Shown: positions 1-12,176, numbered from the stretch's first letter. The stretch is DNA of 64,000 bases from Ancylostoma caninum (GCA_037903475.1 JBAJFG010000231.1:1107001-1171000); one strand, 5' to 3'. Numbers and translations: made by a program. The notes: generated by a model not told the origin, from the letters alone.

Positions 1-1472
1 GAGGTCTTTCCAAGTGATATCAGGGTGAAGGTTGCGTGAAACTGGTAGTCATATAATGACCGAATTAAAATCGAATAGATTGAGAGGTTTCAGATTATTT
101 CCAATGGATCAGGTTAATTTGATGATTTGACACCAGATTCAAAATCGAACACACAGCATACTCGGGATTAGATAGGACCTTATATTTTTCATGTTTTTCT
201 CTTTGTCAAGAGACACTTTCAAGAGACGCTTGTTCAATCCGTCGTTATGTCGTAGTATTGCTTTGTTGGGATTGAGCACACATATGTGTTTTTCAATCGC
301 AACTTATATGTTTCTTAGCGCACCTTTGAGTGCGGAGATAATATTCAAAGAAAGCAAAAAAATGTGTATTATATAATTGTGAAAAAGAAAGCCCTACTGC
401 ACCTTCCCTGCCTCCAAGTATGTTACCCTCTCTTATTCGGACACTTCAAAATCCGGCTTGATCGAAAATTTTCGACTTCGAAGACATCTACCAGGTTATT
501 CTGTTCTAACTCTATTAGTGACGACAGCGATCCCAGAGAAAGTGATTCCATGCTTCCAAGCAATAAAAATAGCAAGGAATCCAGAGGTACATTGGCGAGG
601 ACAGTGCGATGTGCCACAACGTCAGAGATCGAGCGTCGACGCTGGCTGGGCACGAGGGAACGAGGCGAACGAAATCATGGTGGATGTAATTGGATCGAAC
701 ACGTATAGCGTGGACTGGCGCATTCATTCAGCAGCGAGGCGAAACACGAGTAGCGCGGGAGAAATAGTGGTCGACGGCGAGGAGGTGGCAAAGATCGTCC
801 GATTGAGAAGCCTTCTCCTTAGGACTATATAACGGCCGGCTCATTGCCAAATGCGCGACGCTGGTCAGCTGCAGCGGGTGCGTCATGATTGCAGCACCAC
901 CACCGCACTCGTCACAGGCTCTGTGCTTGCAAGTGACTGGAACTGCGCATAGCAGAACGAATGCTACGCTCTTCAATGGTGATCAGTAGTTCTTTGCAGG
1001 ACGTTTCGCACGAATAAACCAACAGGTTCTGAAATTCCCGAAATCATGTGCTATAGTTCTGACTGAATGGTGATTGATGTTAACCACTTATAGGTGATAA
1101 ACGATGTTACATCTAGTCAAGCCAAGAAGTGTGTATAAGGTCAAGTGACAGGAAAAAGTAATCTGAGATGCAACCTTCCTACCGCCTCCCTGCTCTTGAT
1201 GCGACCCTCTCACCTCCCTTCCCCGCATCCCAGAGTTGCATTATCGTACCGAACACTGCTGAGCGAGGTGCACACTAGAGGTGTGCGTAACAAAAGATCT
1301 GATTTGTGTAAATAAATGTGAATGTAACTTTTAGAAAACTATCGTAATAGTAAACTTTGAAACGTAACATACTCCAGGTACAACTGGTAAAATCCACGAA
1401 ATTTCAACTCCTATAGCAAATTCATCTTCAAGGTGTTAAGGGGTATCTTCTGTACATTGGTATTCGAAACCA
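1..1472. other. No recognisable gene
   Basis: Several short overlapping frames exist on both strands (about 360-980), but none has a family resemblance or convincing splice sites. A TATATAA lies at 825-831 without a supported gene after it. Confidence 0.5.
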
Positions 1473-1600
1473 TTCTTTTGAATATTCGAATATTCGCATA
1501 ATTGAATATTTCAGTTTTTCGAATATTCGAGCAATCGAATATTTAAAATTATTTCAATCATTCGAATATTCGAATAATCCAACTCTTCGAAATTCGAATG
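1473..1600. repeat. TTCGAAT-rich array 1
   Basis: Degenerate repeats of TTCGAATATTCG-type units, e.g. GAATATTCGAATATTCGCAT and TCGAATATTCGAGCAATCGA. Similar clusters occur at 10685-10870, 11475-11640 and 42055-42270. Confidence 0.75.
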
Positions 1601-1859
1601 CCGAATAATTCAATCAGAATCGGAGCCAGAGACGGTCGCTGGGGTGTCCTACACACAGGGATACTCGACAGAGTGCAGCATATTTGTTCCGGGCCTACGA
1701 CGGTGTAGCTCTGCGTGCCCGCTGACGATAGACTGAGACTTGTAGCATCAGTTGACGTCGCAGCGATCTTCGCGCAAATTTGAGCAGATTTCACTTAATT
1801 TCTGGAGATTCACCTGTGTTTTTTGGGCGATATTTCGGGAAAAGTAAGCAAGATCTGCT

Positions 1860-2540
1860 TGAAAGCATGGCCCGTAGTAAAGTATCCACTGCGATCATCG
1901 CCCATCACCTTCAGGGCGATGATCGCACATCGCGTTGCAGAGGAGTATGGTGATCATCGCCACGGTGAATCGGACGGGCCGCCCAAGGAATTGTGCAATT
2001 CGCGCACCTGATCATAAGTACAGTCCTGTAGATCAGGAGGGAAGGATCTCCGCGACGCTTAGAATCCTCCACGTCGTTATCTCCAGCAAGCAGATAATGG
2101 GTCGACATGTTAGAGAGGACTGAAGGAAGACAACGTTCGACCATGATACGCAGTTATGTCTAACATGTTAATCAGTGATCTTCTTGTTAGAGATAATGAC
2201 GTGGGGGAGCACAAGCGTTGCGGAGATCCTTCTGTCTCAATCTACAGCACTATATCTTCACACCATCACCATACTCCGAGTGAGATGCTTCGAGTACTCC
2301 ACTCGGCGTCTCCTCGGCCCGTACACTTTCTAGTCGCCAAACGATAGCGATTATCGCCCTCCAGGGCGATGAGATCAGCGCCTTGCACATGCGTCGTGCT
2401 CGCACCACCGCCACGGATGGTGATGATCTTCCATACCTCAGTGTTGGAAGGTCGTCGCGCATGCGATCATTGCCACAAATATGGCGACGAGTTGTGCAGG
2501 TTGATCTCGCTGCCATGACACTTTACTATAGGCCCATATG
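1860..2540. repeat. Large imperfect foldback
   Basis: The sequence left of about 2150 is repeated in inverse to the right: GGATCTCCGCGACGCTT and CCTCCACGTCGTTATCTCC at 2045-2085 pair with GAGATAATGACGTGGGGGAG and AGCGTTGCGGAGATCC at 2190-2230. The outer arms carry GGGCGATGATCGC-type blocks near 1900 and 2365. A perfect small hairpin lies at 1891-1926. There is no coding potential. It is probably a foldback transposon or an inverted duplication. Confidence 0.6.
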
Positions 2541-2966
2541 TAATCTGCTCGAACTATTTCAGCTGAGTATTTAACCCAGGAATCCACTGCAAAGCTACAT
2601 AAATTAATTCCTGAGTACTAGTTAGTCGCCCTCAGTACGCCCCAATTCCCGACGTGCCGCGCCGCGTATCGACAGTGCATTAGAAGACTCTCATTGTTAA
2701 ATGTGATAGTGGTGGTCGGATTACTTCAGAGCTCATCCGACTCCGCCCGTCCGAACTGGTCCGCGCTGCGGCATCCGATCTCGTTCGAGCTGGTCCGACC
2801 TCGTCCACTAAACTCAGCTAGCGTTTCCAGCTGTGATGTGATTATGAGATTCATATTTACGAACATCGTCGAGCTGCTCATTCACTCTCATATGGTTTGA
2901 AGTGCGCGAACACAAAACTGTCGTGTAGTGATAACTTCTTCATTTCATCTTACCACGATACCTTAA

Positions 2967-3806
2967 AGGCAGTGTCCAGACAAAAATTTCGAGTATTCGG
3001 TTTCTGTGGTTACTAGGCCAGTTTGGCTCCCTGATTCCAGATACGAAACTTACACATCAAAAAAACCCTCAGAAAAACCCTTTTCTGACACCCCTCTTAA
3101 CTGGTTCGGACGAGATGTCCGACGGCCCTCTCTCTCGTCAGACAGGGCGCAGAGAAAATTTTCATCGATCGATAGCGCCCGTTCGCTGCCTCAGTTTAAG
3201 CTTCAATAAGTCACTTCGTTCTTCTTCAGGGGTCCGTATCACTGCTATAGCATTTTTTGACCAGATTTAACAAGAAGAGGTAAGTTTCGATTATTGCTGT
3301 TGTCGACAATGTATTATGTTGGCAGTGCAGAAACTGTCTTTTTCACAAAATAAGTTTTTCTTTTTCGCCGTTTCTTGGTATCATGGTAACTAATTGATGT
3401 GAAGGTCGAGATTGATTATCAAAATATTTCGCTGCCCGATCTGAATCGCTACCCGAGTATGTGAATAATCACCTCCGTAATGTGATCGTGGAACACTCCC
3501 CCAAGTATAGACCCCCCGTAGATCCAGGATCATCTGAAACGAAGAACTGGAGTGTTGAGCAACAGTACCTGAATGTTTAGAACACATACGCGAACTGAAA
3601 TGCATACACGGAGATGAAACAATCACAGTAGAGAAACGCCCCCACAATCAGTCCGATATTTTCCAACGATGCTCCACGTTACACCAATTCCACACGTGAA
3701 ATGGCAGATGCCGGGTGGGCGGGCTGGGCACTGGAGATGGGTTTGGGTACTGGGTCTAAGGCGGATATCTCGCTTATTTCTGCGACTTTTTCGCTGAAAC
3801 TTAAAA
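2967..3806. mobile_element. TTAA-flanked element, family B, copy 1 (right end lost)
   Basis: It starts after TTAA (2963-2966) with AGGCAGTGTCCAGACAAAAA and stays alignable to the complete copy at 32995-33748 through GGACGAGATGTCCGAC, AACAAGAAGAGGTAAGTTTC and TGGGTCTAAGGCGGATATCT. The matching right terminus is missing; similarity stops at the A-rich run near 3806. Confidence 0.65.
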
Positions 3807-3901
3807 AAAACTTATGCGTAGCGGCAAAAACTGTAGAAAAACCCCCGTTGCGGCAGATGAGCGCTGCGAGCTCGCACTGCGTCGACGCTGCCTATGCTTA
3901 A

Positions 3902-4324
3902 AGGCAGCAAGAGCCGAAATCCTCGACTCGGAGCTGAGGTGCGCTTGGTGAAGTACAGACTCAGCACATCACAGTTGTGAAACGAACACAAACAATGATG
4001 GCTTACCTGCAGAGAAAATGGAAACGTTGTCGCGAACATGCGAGTTTTCCTCGGCGATGAAGCCATTGCGGCGCGTGTTTTTCAGCAAAGGTAGTACGAA
4101 ATGCGTCCAGTTCGCAGGGTTTCGTGGTGGGACGCGCACACCTGACATCGGAGCACTCGTCCGCTTGCGAACACGGCCAGGCATGTTCGCGATGACAGTT
4201 CCAGTTTTTTTTTTTGCAGGTAAGCCATCATAGTCTGTGTTCGTTTCACATTTATGATGCGCTGAGTCTGTACTTCGTCACCCGCACCTCAGCTCGGAGT
4301 CGAGGATTTCGGCTCTTGCTGCCT
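3902..4324. mobile_element. TTAA-flanked foldback element, family H
   Basis: Ends AGGCAGCAAGAGCCGAAAT and its inverse are flanked by TTAA at 3898-3901 and 4325-4328. The inverted arms extend about 130 bases with a few mismatches, through CTCGGAGCTGAGGTGCG and GACTCAGC. The short centre holds no coding frame I recognise. Confidence 0.75.
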
Positions 4325-4758
4325 TTAAGCATGGGGCGTGGCGCGGCGCGTCAAAACTGTAAAAACCCCTTTAGACCTACAGTACCGGCCAAAATTATAT
4401 AGCCTTTTGAATTTTCCTCCATAACTTTTGGTGGAGTGAAGCTTTGCACGGAAAGAAACAATAGCAATTTCTTGTGAGATGGACTTCTGGGTGCACTGTG
4501 ACCAAATTAGCATCGTAAGCACGGAAGAGTTAGCAGATTTGGTAGAAATTCTTGCATTGGTTTACTGCTGAAATGAACTCAAATTTGCTTGATTCGATCT
4601 GAAAGCACACGTTTTCATCCAAATATGAGTCGAATCTATTACAAGAAGTTTAATTCTTGTTAAATACTGCCCATAAAATCGGTTCTGTGAACTTGTGTAG
4701 GTGCAACAAAATCCCGGACTTTGACCTTTGTGAATAAAAATTTTGCGAAAGGAAATTA

Positions 4759-6034
4759 TTAGGTTGGTGCAAAAATAATGCGCGTTTTTCGCTGCTTCAT
4801 CTTCGGTGCAGGAAACCTCCGGTGTTTCTTATCATCGGTATGAGAAGTTGCACATTGTTTTGTAGCAAATTTCATGGCCTTTTCAAATATCTCATGCATT
4901 CTGGGCGAAGTTCATGTTTTTGGCGAATTTTTAGTTGTGGGACGAAAGGCGCCAAAACAAGGTTTTTGCCAAACTCTTTTCAGCGGGCTGATACTCGACG
5001 GCATCGCAGCAGGAATCGCTCAGAATACCACCATAGTTTTGGCAATGGGGGTGTGAGCGAATGCATTCCGCCGAGCTGCTCCCGGATTTTTCGGCTTGGT
5101 GTGCCTTGCTTCGAAAGTAAGGATTGTCGCATAGGTCTTCCTGGGGTTTGCGACCCCCAACTGATGACAATTATCAAACAGCACCGATCCAAGACAACAT
5201 ATTTGGTTTCGCAGAACATTGCCGGTGATTGTTGTCAGACCATCCCTCCCTTCAGTAAAAATGGAAGGATGAAAAAGCTCGACGAGTTGACGTCGCGCAT
5301 ACTGTATGAGTACCACACTGATCCTCGTTGAGAGGTGTGCTTCGCACCTTTGTAGTGAAAAAATTGCGACCAAACAGTCGGTCGCTTAGTGATTAAATAC
5401 GAAGCATAGACCCTCTTTGACAAAATGAGGTGCCCTACTCAACAGTTGGACGAGGAACATGCACCGAAATACTCCCAGAAACCGAAGCAACACCAAAATA
5501 AGGTCACGGCGACTTTGTGGTGAACTGCTGCCAAAATTGCTCACTGCAACTCATTCATTCTTCCTAATCTGGTAAGTGGTTCCGAGACGTAAATGAAATA
5601 AATTAGAAAATTCACTGTGTGACCCCAACGTTGCTCAATAAAATGGGTCCTTCACTCCTACACGGTACCGTCCAGGCACACCCTGCACAACAGATTCTTC
5701 ACAGGTTCGAGCAACTGAGCTAGGAAGCTCTGACCCCTACATCATAATCAGCAAGCTTCTCGCTCACCGACTACCGCTTCACCGAGAACCTGGACTACTT
5801 CTTCCGGGAGAATTTTCTCAAAGACTAAAGTGATACCAAAACTGCCCTCCGGAAGTTTGTTGATTCTAGAAGGTCCTGTCAGAAATGCACGGTAGTCGGA
5901 GAACGTCTATCTTATTGCTAAAGATTCGCGGATTACATTAGTTTTAAGCCTATTGAAAAAGATCGATATTGAAAGGAGTTATGAGGTTCGGAATCAAAGG
6001 CATGAAAACGCGCATTATTTTTGCACCAACCTAA
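4759..6034 (+). mobile_element. Mariner element (dead), cecropia/bandit-like
   Basis: The ends TTAGGTTGGTGCAAAAATAA and its inverse at 6015-6034, the 1,276-bp length and flanking TA duplications (4757-4758 and 6035-6036) are textbook mariner. The TTAGGTTGGTGC end is the one shared by the Hsmar1/cecropia group and, from memory, hookworm bandit. The inside carries a decayed plus-strand transposase: GRMKKLDELTSRILYEY near 5260, EEHAPKYSQKPKQHQNKV near 5455, and TDYRFTENLDYFFRENFLKD near 5770-5830. Several frameshifts and stops make it inactive. It is inserted inside the 4380-6343 element. Confidence 0.85.
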
Positions 6035-6170
6035 TAGTTGACGGAATATTACGATACCAGTCCATTTTTACTACATGTGAGTGTCTACAACACTTTTGGA
6101 AATATGAGCTTCGAAGCTCTACTCTAAAAGAAGTCAAAAGAAATGGAATACACTTCAAAGAGCTATAGGA

Positions 6171-6316
6171 AACTCCAAACGTACGAAGACAAGAGTGGAG
6201 ATCGCGGCGCGGCTGTCATGGACAGAGACGCAGGCGCGCACTATGCTGAGCTCCCGTGACTCTGCCCAAGAGAGCCGCGCCGCGGTCCTGACTCTTGACT
6301 GCGTCCTATTGGAGTT
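6171..6316. mobile_element. 146-bp MITE, copy 1
   Basis: Imperfect 45-bp inverted arms begin AACTCCAAACGTACG and contain CAAGAGT and GATCGCGGCGCGGCT. The core is GC-rich. A second copy of identical length lies in inverted orientation at 58028-58173. No coding capacity. Confidence 0.75.
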
Positions 6317-6345
6317 CTGTGTACATTATTTTGACCGGTACTGAA

Positions 6346-6369
6346 TATATATATATATATTATATATAT
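6346..6369. repeat. TA microsatellite
   Basis: A short run of TA repeats with one phase break, directly right of the element ending at 6343. Confidence 0.85.
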
Positions 6370-6714
6370 AACTAAAGTACTAAACCCAGAAATGACCCAA
6401 AAATCTGTAACAGACTCCTACCTTCTTCAGAATATGCTCCTATCTCCATTATAATATGCCATATCAAACAACGTATAGACATGAAGCAGCTAGTTAGCAA
6501 CGGAATCTTTTGGACCATAAATCCCAGAAATTACCACATTTTTGTAAATTAGGGACGAATTGACACCAAAGAGCAGGAGGTCACCTCCCACTTCAACGCA
6601 TAGTAACTCACACATTGTAATGTGTTGTAGTATTGGACTCCTCATAAAGGAGCTACATATGTGGTGCTTGGATAAAGAGCTGGCGTTCGGCATCCATCCT
6701 TGCTTATTTACATC

Positions 6715-6925
6715 TTCTTCTTATTCAGCGTTTGTCCCGTTCCTTGCCGGGGTCCGCTTTACTGATCTTCTGACGCCATTTCGCTCTATCGTGCGCCTGG
6801 TATTGGGGGGCACCCACTTGCTTCAGGTCGGCATGCAGTGTGTCTAGGCACTGCTGCTTCGGTCCCTTTGGCCGTTTTCCCGGTACTTCGAAATCAAGGC
6901 CTGAAGTGTGCACAGTGTACAATTT
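6715..6925 (-). pseudogene. RTE retrotransposon C-terminal fragment
   Basis: The minus-strand frame reads GKRPKGPKQQCLDTLHADLK, then PQYQAHDRAKWRQKISKADP and KERDKR. This is the conserved basic C-terminal end of RTE ORF2 proteins. Only the last 60 or so residues remain. It points away from the RTE fragment at 7690-8870, so the two are separate insertions. Confidence 0.75.
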
Positions 6926-7689
6926 CGCAAATCTAGCTGCTCAAAATGTATTTTTCGACCTGCCATATCACGTCGCGTTTACTGCAGCAAAATATTCGCC
7001 GATAGTCCGCGCATACGATGGGAGGTGTTTTTTGGCTATCGATCACCTGGCTGGACATGATTAGATGATGGAAAAAAGATACTATTTCTATACAACACCG
7101 CCTACGCAAAACAGATGAGTACTTCATGAGTTGTCTCTCTCGTTTATGTTGTTGCCTGAATATCCTATTTAGGATTGTTTTAATAGATCATGGAACAAGC
7201 TTTCATATTTCCCAGTAACTACATATCTCTAGCATGGGGAAGAAATCCAAACGTGTCTGAGAAATGAGCGATTAAGCACATTTGTGTTTTCGGACCTATT
7301 TGTGTTTTCGGGTAAATCTAAAAAAAAGTTCCATGAGATTACACTAGGAAAATATGTGTAGTGGCTAGCAGTAATCTTAATGCATGCGAGCATGTGTGTT
7401 ATTTTTGCGACCAACTGCGACCCTTTACAGAAACGCTTTTATGTAGCCCTACGCCAATAACGCACATCATGAAAGCAAGTGAGGAAGGACAAAGCGCCAC
7501 ATTTGAGATTATAATGGGAGTAAAAAGTATTCAAAATTTAGGAAAAGAGACCACCTAGAGAAAAAAACAACATGAATAGAAAATTTGATGTAGAAAAAAC
7601 CTGTCAAAAATGGAAACTACGGACGACCAGCTTTATCAAACAAAACCTTAACAAATCCCACTGGAATCCTCAATAATTACGAGATTTTC

Positions 7690-8870
7690 ATGTAAGTTAA
7701 TATTCCGGGATATCGACCACATACTTACCAAACGAAGGTTTCAGTAGTACCAACATTCTGCTGTGGATCCGATCACCGTCTCCTCCGTGCAAAAATCAAC
7801 TGCAAGATGGAAAAGAACATCTACCACCGCGGAGGAAGAAATGAAGTCGTATATGACGATACCGACCTTGTTGAGTATCTTTCCGAACACGACTGGCATA
7901 TCATGGAAGACCCCACCGAGGACTACGAGATGCTTCAAGAAAACCTAAGAATCTCTGCTGAACGCGCCTCAAAACCCCGAACAACAAACTTGGAACGCAT
8001 TTCGAAGGCCACCAAGGAACTGCTCGTTAAAAGAAGGGCCTTGAGGCTTGATCCGAATGCATCCCACATTGAGCAGTTGAAAGCCAATGCCAGCTGCAGA
8101 AGAGCATTGCAGGAGGATCTGCAAAAGTTCAGGCGGAGGAGGGTTCTGGAAGCAGCAGAAGGGAGAAGAAGTCTGAAGAAGTGTCGAAAGGACCTTCACG
8201 ATTGTAATTTTCCGTTGACAGCCCTGAAGGAAGACGGGATTGTCACTTTTCCCATCATGAGACGGAATCAATCAAGGAACGATTCTATACGAACCTTTTC
8301 CGTTCTTCAACAGTAGTGTCAAGCCCAAATATCCCCGCTGGTGACAGACCAGCTCAGATTCTTCCTTCGGAAGTTCGTGTTGCGGTAAGAAGCATGAAAC
8401 CCAGCACCGCCCCTGGATCGGACCGTATATCGGCTGATCTATTGCGAGCAGGAGGCAATCATCTTCACGTCATTCCACAGCACATTTCTCATCTTATCTT
8501 CAGAAGGAAAAAATTCCAAATCAGTGGAGAACCTCACGCACCTTCACTCCTTCGCTCCTTCACAAGAAGGCAGACAAAGAGGATCTTCGAAACTATCGTC
8601 CAATATGTTTGCTGAGCGTGCCTTATAAGCTTTTTACTAAGATTATTCTCACCTGCATATCGACGACCTTGGATGAAGCTAAACCTCAAGAACAGAGTGG
8701 TTTCCGCAAGGGATTCAGCTGCATGGACAACATCCAAACTGTTTAGAGGGTCATAGAGGTTTGTCGGGAGTACCGCCTTCCCCTCATCCTAACCTTTGTT
8801 GACTACGAAAAAGCGTTTGACAACGTGGAAACTAACGCTATATTGTCAGCCCTAGTCGACCAGAGAGTGG
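7690..8870 (+). pseudogene. RTE-clade retrotransposon fragment (endonuclease end to RT)
   Basis: Reading on the plus strand with frame changes, the end of an AP-endonuclease (FCCGSDHRLLRAKI, near 7757) runs into the RTE linker (VEYLSEHDWHIMEDPTEDY, 7870-7930). RT blocks follow: SMKPSTAPGSDRISADLLRA (near 8390), YRPICLLSVPYKLF, EQSGFRKGFSCMDNIQTV and LTFVDYEKAFDNVE (near 8800). The reading breaks off near 8870 before the Tyr-Ala-Asp-Asp box. Frameshifts and a stop at the 8316 boundary show it is dead. The clade is assigned from the linker and RT wording typical of nematode RTE elements. Confidence 0.8.
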
Positions 8871-8879
8871 AAAGAACTG

Positions 8880-10684
8880 AACAACACAAATACTATTTGT
8901 GACTTAGGTTTTACGATAAATACGGAACTCAGTCCTATTCGAAATCGAATTCTTAAAATTCCTTCTCTAGCTTATCGACGAATCAAGCATGATCCCATTA
9001 TGATATATAAAATCATCTGCGGCAAGAATCACCTTCCAGTTGGGGTTTTTTAGGTTATCCCCTTCCTGCACAAGAGGTGCCCATTTAAGATACAATTTTT
9101 CGCGGCAAAAATACCTTGCGACCCAACGTTCCCACAGAGAGAGCTGGCTCAATTTTCCTAAGATTTTCCAAGAAATGCACTCTGCCATGTTCACTGAGAG
9201 AATATAAGAACAGGTAGACAAGTATCTGAGCGATTCTACATTACTCTCTACAGTACTCATTGATTTACTACATACAAATATATTGTACTAACATTATTGA
9301 GTCACTCCTGCCCTCCAGGCAGTTACTGATTGTCTTCAATTTTTATGTGCATTGTACTTGTAGCCTTGATATTTTATCTATTGTACTGCCCTTCTTAAAA
9401 ACAGACGAATCCTCAAGCTGCATAATCCCCACCGGACCTCAATAGTGAGAGGTGCGCAAGGAGCACATCCTACATAAGGAAACCGAGTGAATCCTATCGC
9501 TACGGCTCCACTCATCCTTTCGAAGTGATTCATGTCCAGCATTCCAAGATTGAGTGCAGTTATGGACAAGGCTCCATCAGAGGGGCTACTCTGCTCCGTA
9601 CATTGCTGCTATGCATCGTCAAATCGTTGTAAACACTGTCTTGCCCGGTGGCTCAAGACCCCTAGCTGCTGGTCCCACCGTGAAATCCCGAATGCGCCCG
9701 ACTTCCACCACGTCTATGCGCCTATGACGAAACATCGGCCGGATGCCCCGTCAGCTGCGCATCCTCGCGAGCCGCAGTCTATAATTGAGCCTCACGGCTA
9801 AAGCATGCAATCACGCGCTATTCCCCCTACGCCTGCGCTCTAGAAAATTTTGTTGCACTACCATGATTTATATAAGAGGATAATCAACGTGGTATACCCA
9901 AGTACAAATGAATAAATGAATAAACAATTTTCAGAATTTTCAGAGGTTTCTGCTGAGAAATGGCATAAGACCGAATGGTCATACTATGTATCCTAAGTTG
10001 CCGTTTCTACTGCTTCCACTAATATTAATCAACATCGCGCTGCAACATCATTTTTGGAAACTAACAAGATTCTCTCGGCATGGGCAAAAACAGAGGCCAC
10101 CATAAATCCTAAACTGGTGGTCCCTGTCATCTTCGGAACCGATTTTTTTTTGTCCAGACCAAGGTGTTGATTACAATTCTGTGGTCAGAGTGCCAGTACT
10201 GAATATGATCTTCAACACCTGTTTAGATTTTCATTTCCAATCCAAGCGAACTGGTCAAATCAAAATTCGTCCACAGATGTGATTTTATTTCCATGAGGTT
10301 ATCCCTCCAAACAAATTTAATGACCACATAATTTTCGTCTTTCCAATACTCGAATCAATTCCAAGTTGACTGAGTAAGATTATTTGTCAAAAAAGACTCG
10401 TCTGATCGACTCGACATTTGCAGTCTTTCCATATTGACGATATGTCAATGCAATGCCATAAAAATATTTGGAGAAGAGCAACTACTCGAGTAGGTTCAGA
10501 ATCTCCTATTTCAGAATTGAAAATGATATAGAACTTAGCCCAAAAAGGCAGACCACTACCTTGCTTTCGTGTTTTAGATATTACCAGATTCTACACCTTC
10601 CCGATACGCTGATTCCAGTGATCTGCATTAAATGTCTCGAAACGGCCTTTGAAACCTATTTCTCGGGACGGTTTGTAAGTATAC
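8880..10684. other. Intergenic, little recognisable
   Basis: Apart from the possible retroelement tail at 9540-9925 I see only short chance frames. Composition is AT-rich. Confidence 0.45.
9540..9925 (+). repeat. Possible retroelement 3' tail
   Basis: A GC-richer block (9600-9840) unlike its AT-rich surroundings ends in short AATGAATAAATG repeats at about 9908-9925. Non-LTR elements of the RTE type often end in such short tandem tails. I recognise no protein in it, so this is a weak structural call. Confidence 0.3.
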
Positions 10685-10870
10685 TTCGGAATATTCGTAA
10701 TTTTTTCGAATGGTCGAATTTCGAATTCTCGATTCATAATATTTTTCGACTAATCGAATTTCGAATCTGCTTGATTTTCTTATTTCGAATCTTTGAATAC
10801 ACTCGGTTCTTCCACTTTCGAATAATCAGAGAAAATCAAAATTCAATTTTAAACTTGCGCAATTATTCGA
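10685..10870. repeat. TTCGAAT-rich array 2
   Basis: Degenerate units such as TCGAATGGTCGAATTTCGAA and TTTCGAATCTTTGAATAC are interrupted by unrelated bases. Same class as 1473-1600. Confidence 0.7.
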
Positions 10871-11474
10871 GTAATTTAACTAATTCGGAATTGGTATAAC
10901 TTGCAGACTTGGGAACTTTGACTTACGGCTGCGAAGATCCCATTAATTTACTGTAGACGCCTTGCATATAGGACCCACTTCAATCAATACCTACCTGAAA
11001 CATTAATTCAGTGTTCTACCTTTTCTAGATAAAATACAGTATGAGAAAACATTCTAATAAACAGAGGGTGTTGCTCTTTTTTGCTTGCTAGGGCTTCTGG
11101 TCGTAAAACGGAGAATAAGGACCCTAGCGACATATACGGACAGTGATTGGTGGTTAGGGTAGGGAAGCACGAGCACTGGATCATTGTTATTGCACCACAT
11201 GCAGCTAAAACCCCAAGTAGAAAAGTGGAGCGGAATGATGTCCTCGAAGGTATGTCCAGCTGTTTCGCTTCAGGAGTGAAGAATGACGGGATGGACATGA
11301 GCGAATCGTCGATTGATATATTTTTGAGAACTTATGCAAATTTCTACTCTGAGTGAACAAACAAATGAAGCCTGAAAAAATCGAAAACAATGCTGATCAT
11401 TCGTTCATTGTAGACTACTCGATATTACTACGCAGTTTGGAAGTTAGGAGAGAAGAACTTTGCAGACAAACTAT

Positions 11475-11640
11475 TTCCTCGAATATTCGAAATGAAATTG
11501 AACCGAATATCTAATAAATTCGAAATTTCATTTTCATCGAATACTCGTATTTCGAATAAATTCAAAAATGGACTCTGCCGAATAGTCGAATCTCGAGTTA
11601 TTCGAATTCCAATGCCTGTTCAAATTTTTCATTCGAATAC
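11475..11640. repeat. TTCGAAT-rich array 3
   Basis: Units such as TCGAATATTCGAAATG and GAATACTCGTATTTCGAAT. Same class as array 2, about 0.8 kb away. Confidence 0.7.
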
Positions 11641-11808
11641 GTTATTCGGTCCGAGGTATAGTTGTAAGCCAATTTACAAAGCCAAACTTTGTTCAATCGA
11701 TATATCATTGCTGTTCCTTTCGGAACAGAACAAGAGCAAGACATGTTAGCCAAAGATGCAGCTTGGTGAACAGTCGGCACAGCTCTGAGAACATGCGATT
11801 GCCGGCCC

Positions 11809-12016
11809 TTCCGGGGCCTCAAGGGTGCCCTGCAACCGCGCCGCGGGCGCCGGAGCCTATGCCGCCAGAATGATACTTCTAGGCGCTTTTCTTCCCGATT
11901 CGATGATCTTTTCCCGTGTTGGATGGAAACCTGTTTGAAATTGCATAATGACAGCAGATGACATCGATTCCGCAGCGCGCGGTGAGGTTGCGCGACGTTC
12001 TTCTTGAGGCCGCAGA
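11809..12016. repeat. Diverged foldback related to the 37.96-kb MITE
   Basis: GGCCTCAAGGGTGCCCTGCA and ACCGCGCCGCGG at 11815-11845 pair in inverse with GAGGTTGCGCGACGTTCTTC and TTGAGGCCGC at 11982-12013. The arm sequence resembles the GC-rich arms of 37963-38231. It lies just past the 3' end of the MATH gene. Confidence 0.5.
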
Positions 12017-12176
12017 AAGACCACCACCATCACCGCTCACTGTGCGTGCAATTCTCCGACTATAAAACGAAAATAGAGAAATTTTCTCCGCCGAAGGGCT
12101 ATATGTGTCAAACCATGAAATATCGGATATTTTTGATTCCAGTAAATGGCTTCGCAACATAGCACTAGGAAGAAAA

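Larger units (their letters stand above)
4380..6343. mobile_element. Tc1/mariner-like element interrupted by later insertions
   Basis: The left end CAGTACCGGCCAAAATTAT (from 4380, after TA) matches the inverted right end ATTATTTTGACCGGTACTG (to 6343). Inside lie a 1.28-kb mariner (4759-6034) and a 146-bp MITE (6171-6316). Without these the parent would be about 0.5 kb, i.e. a non-autonomous element. The left flank shows TA; on the right TA appears two bases further out, so the target duplication is imperfect. Confidence 0.6.

Noticed and set aside
458..832. 124-codon plus-strand frame with a TATATAA just inside its 3' end
   Set aside because: Three overlapping frames of similar length occur here on both strands and none shows a known family or splice signals.
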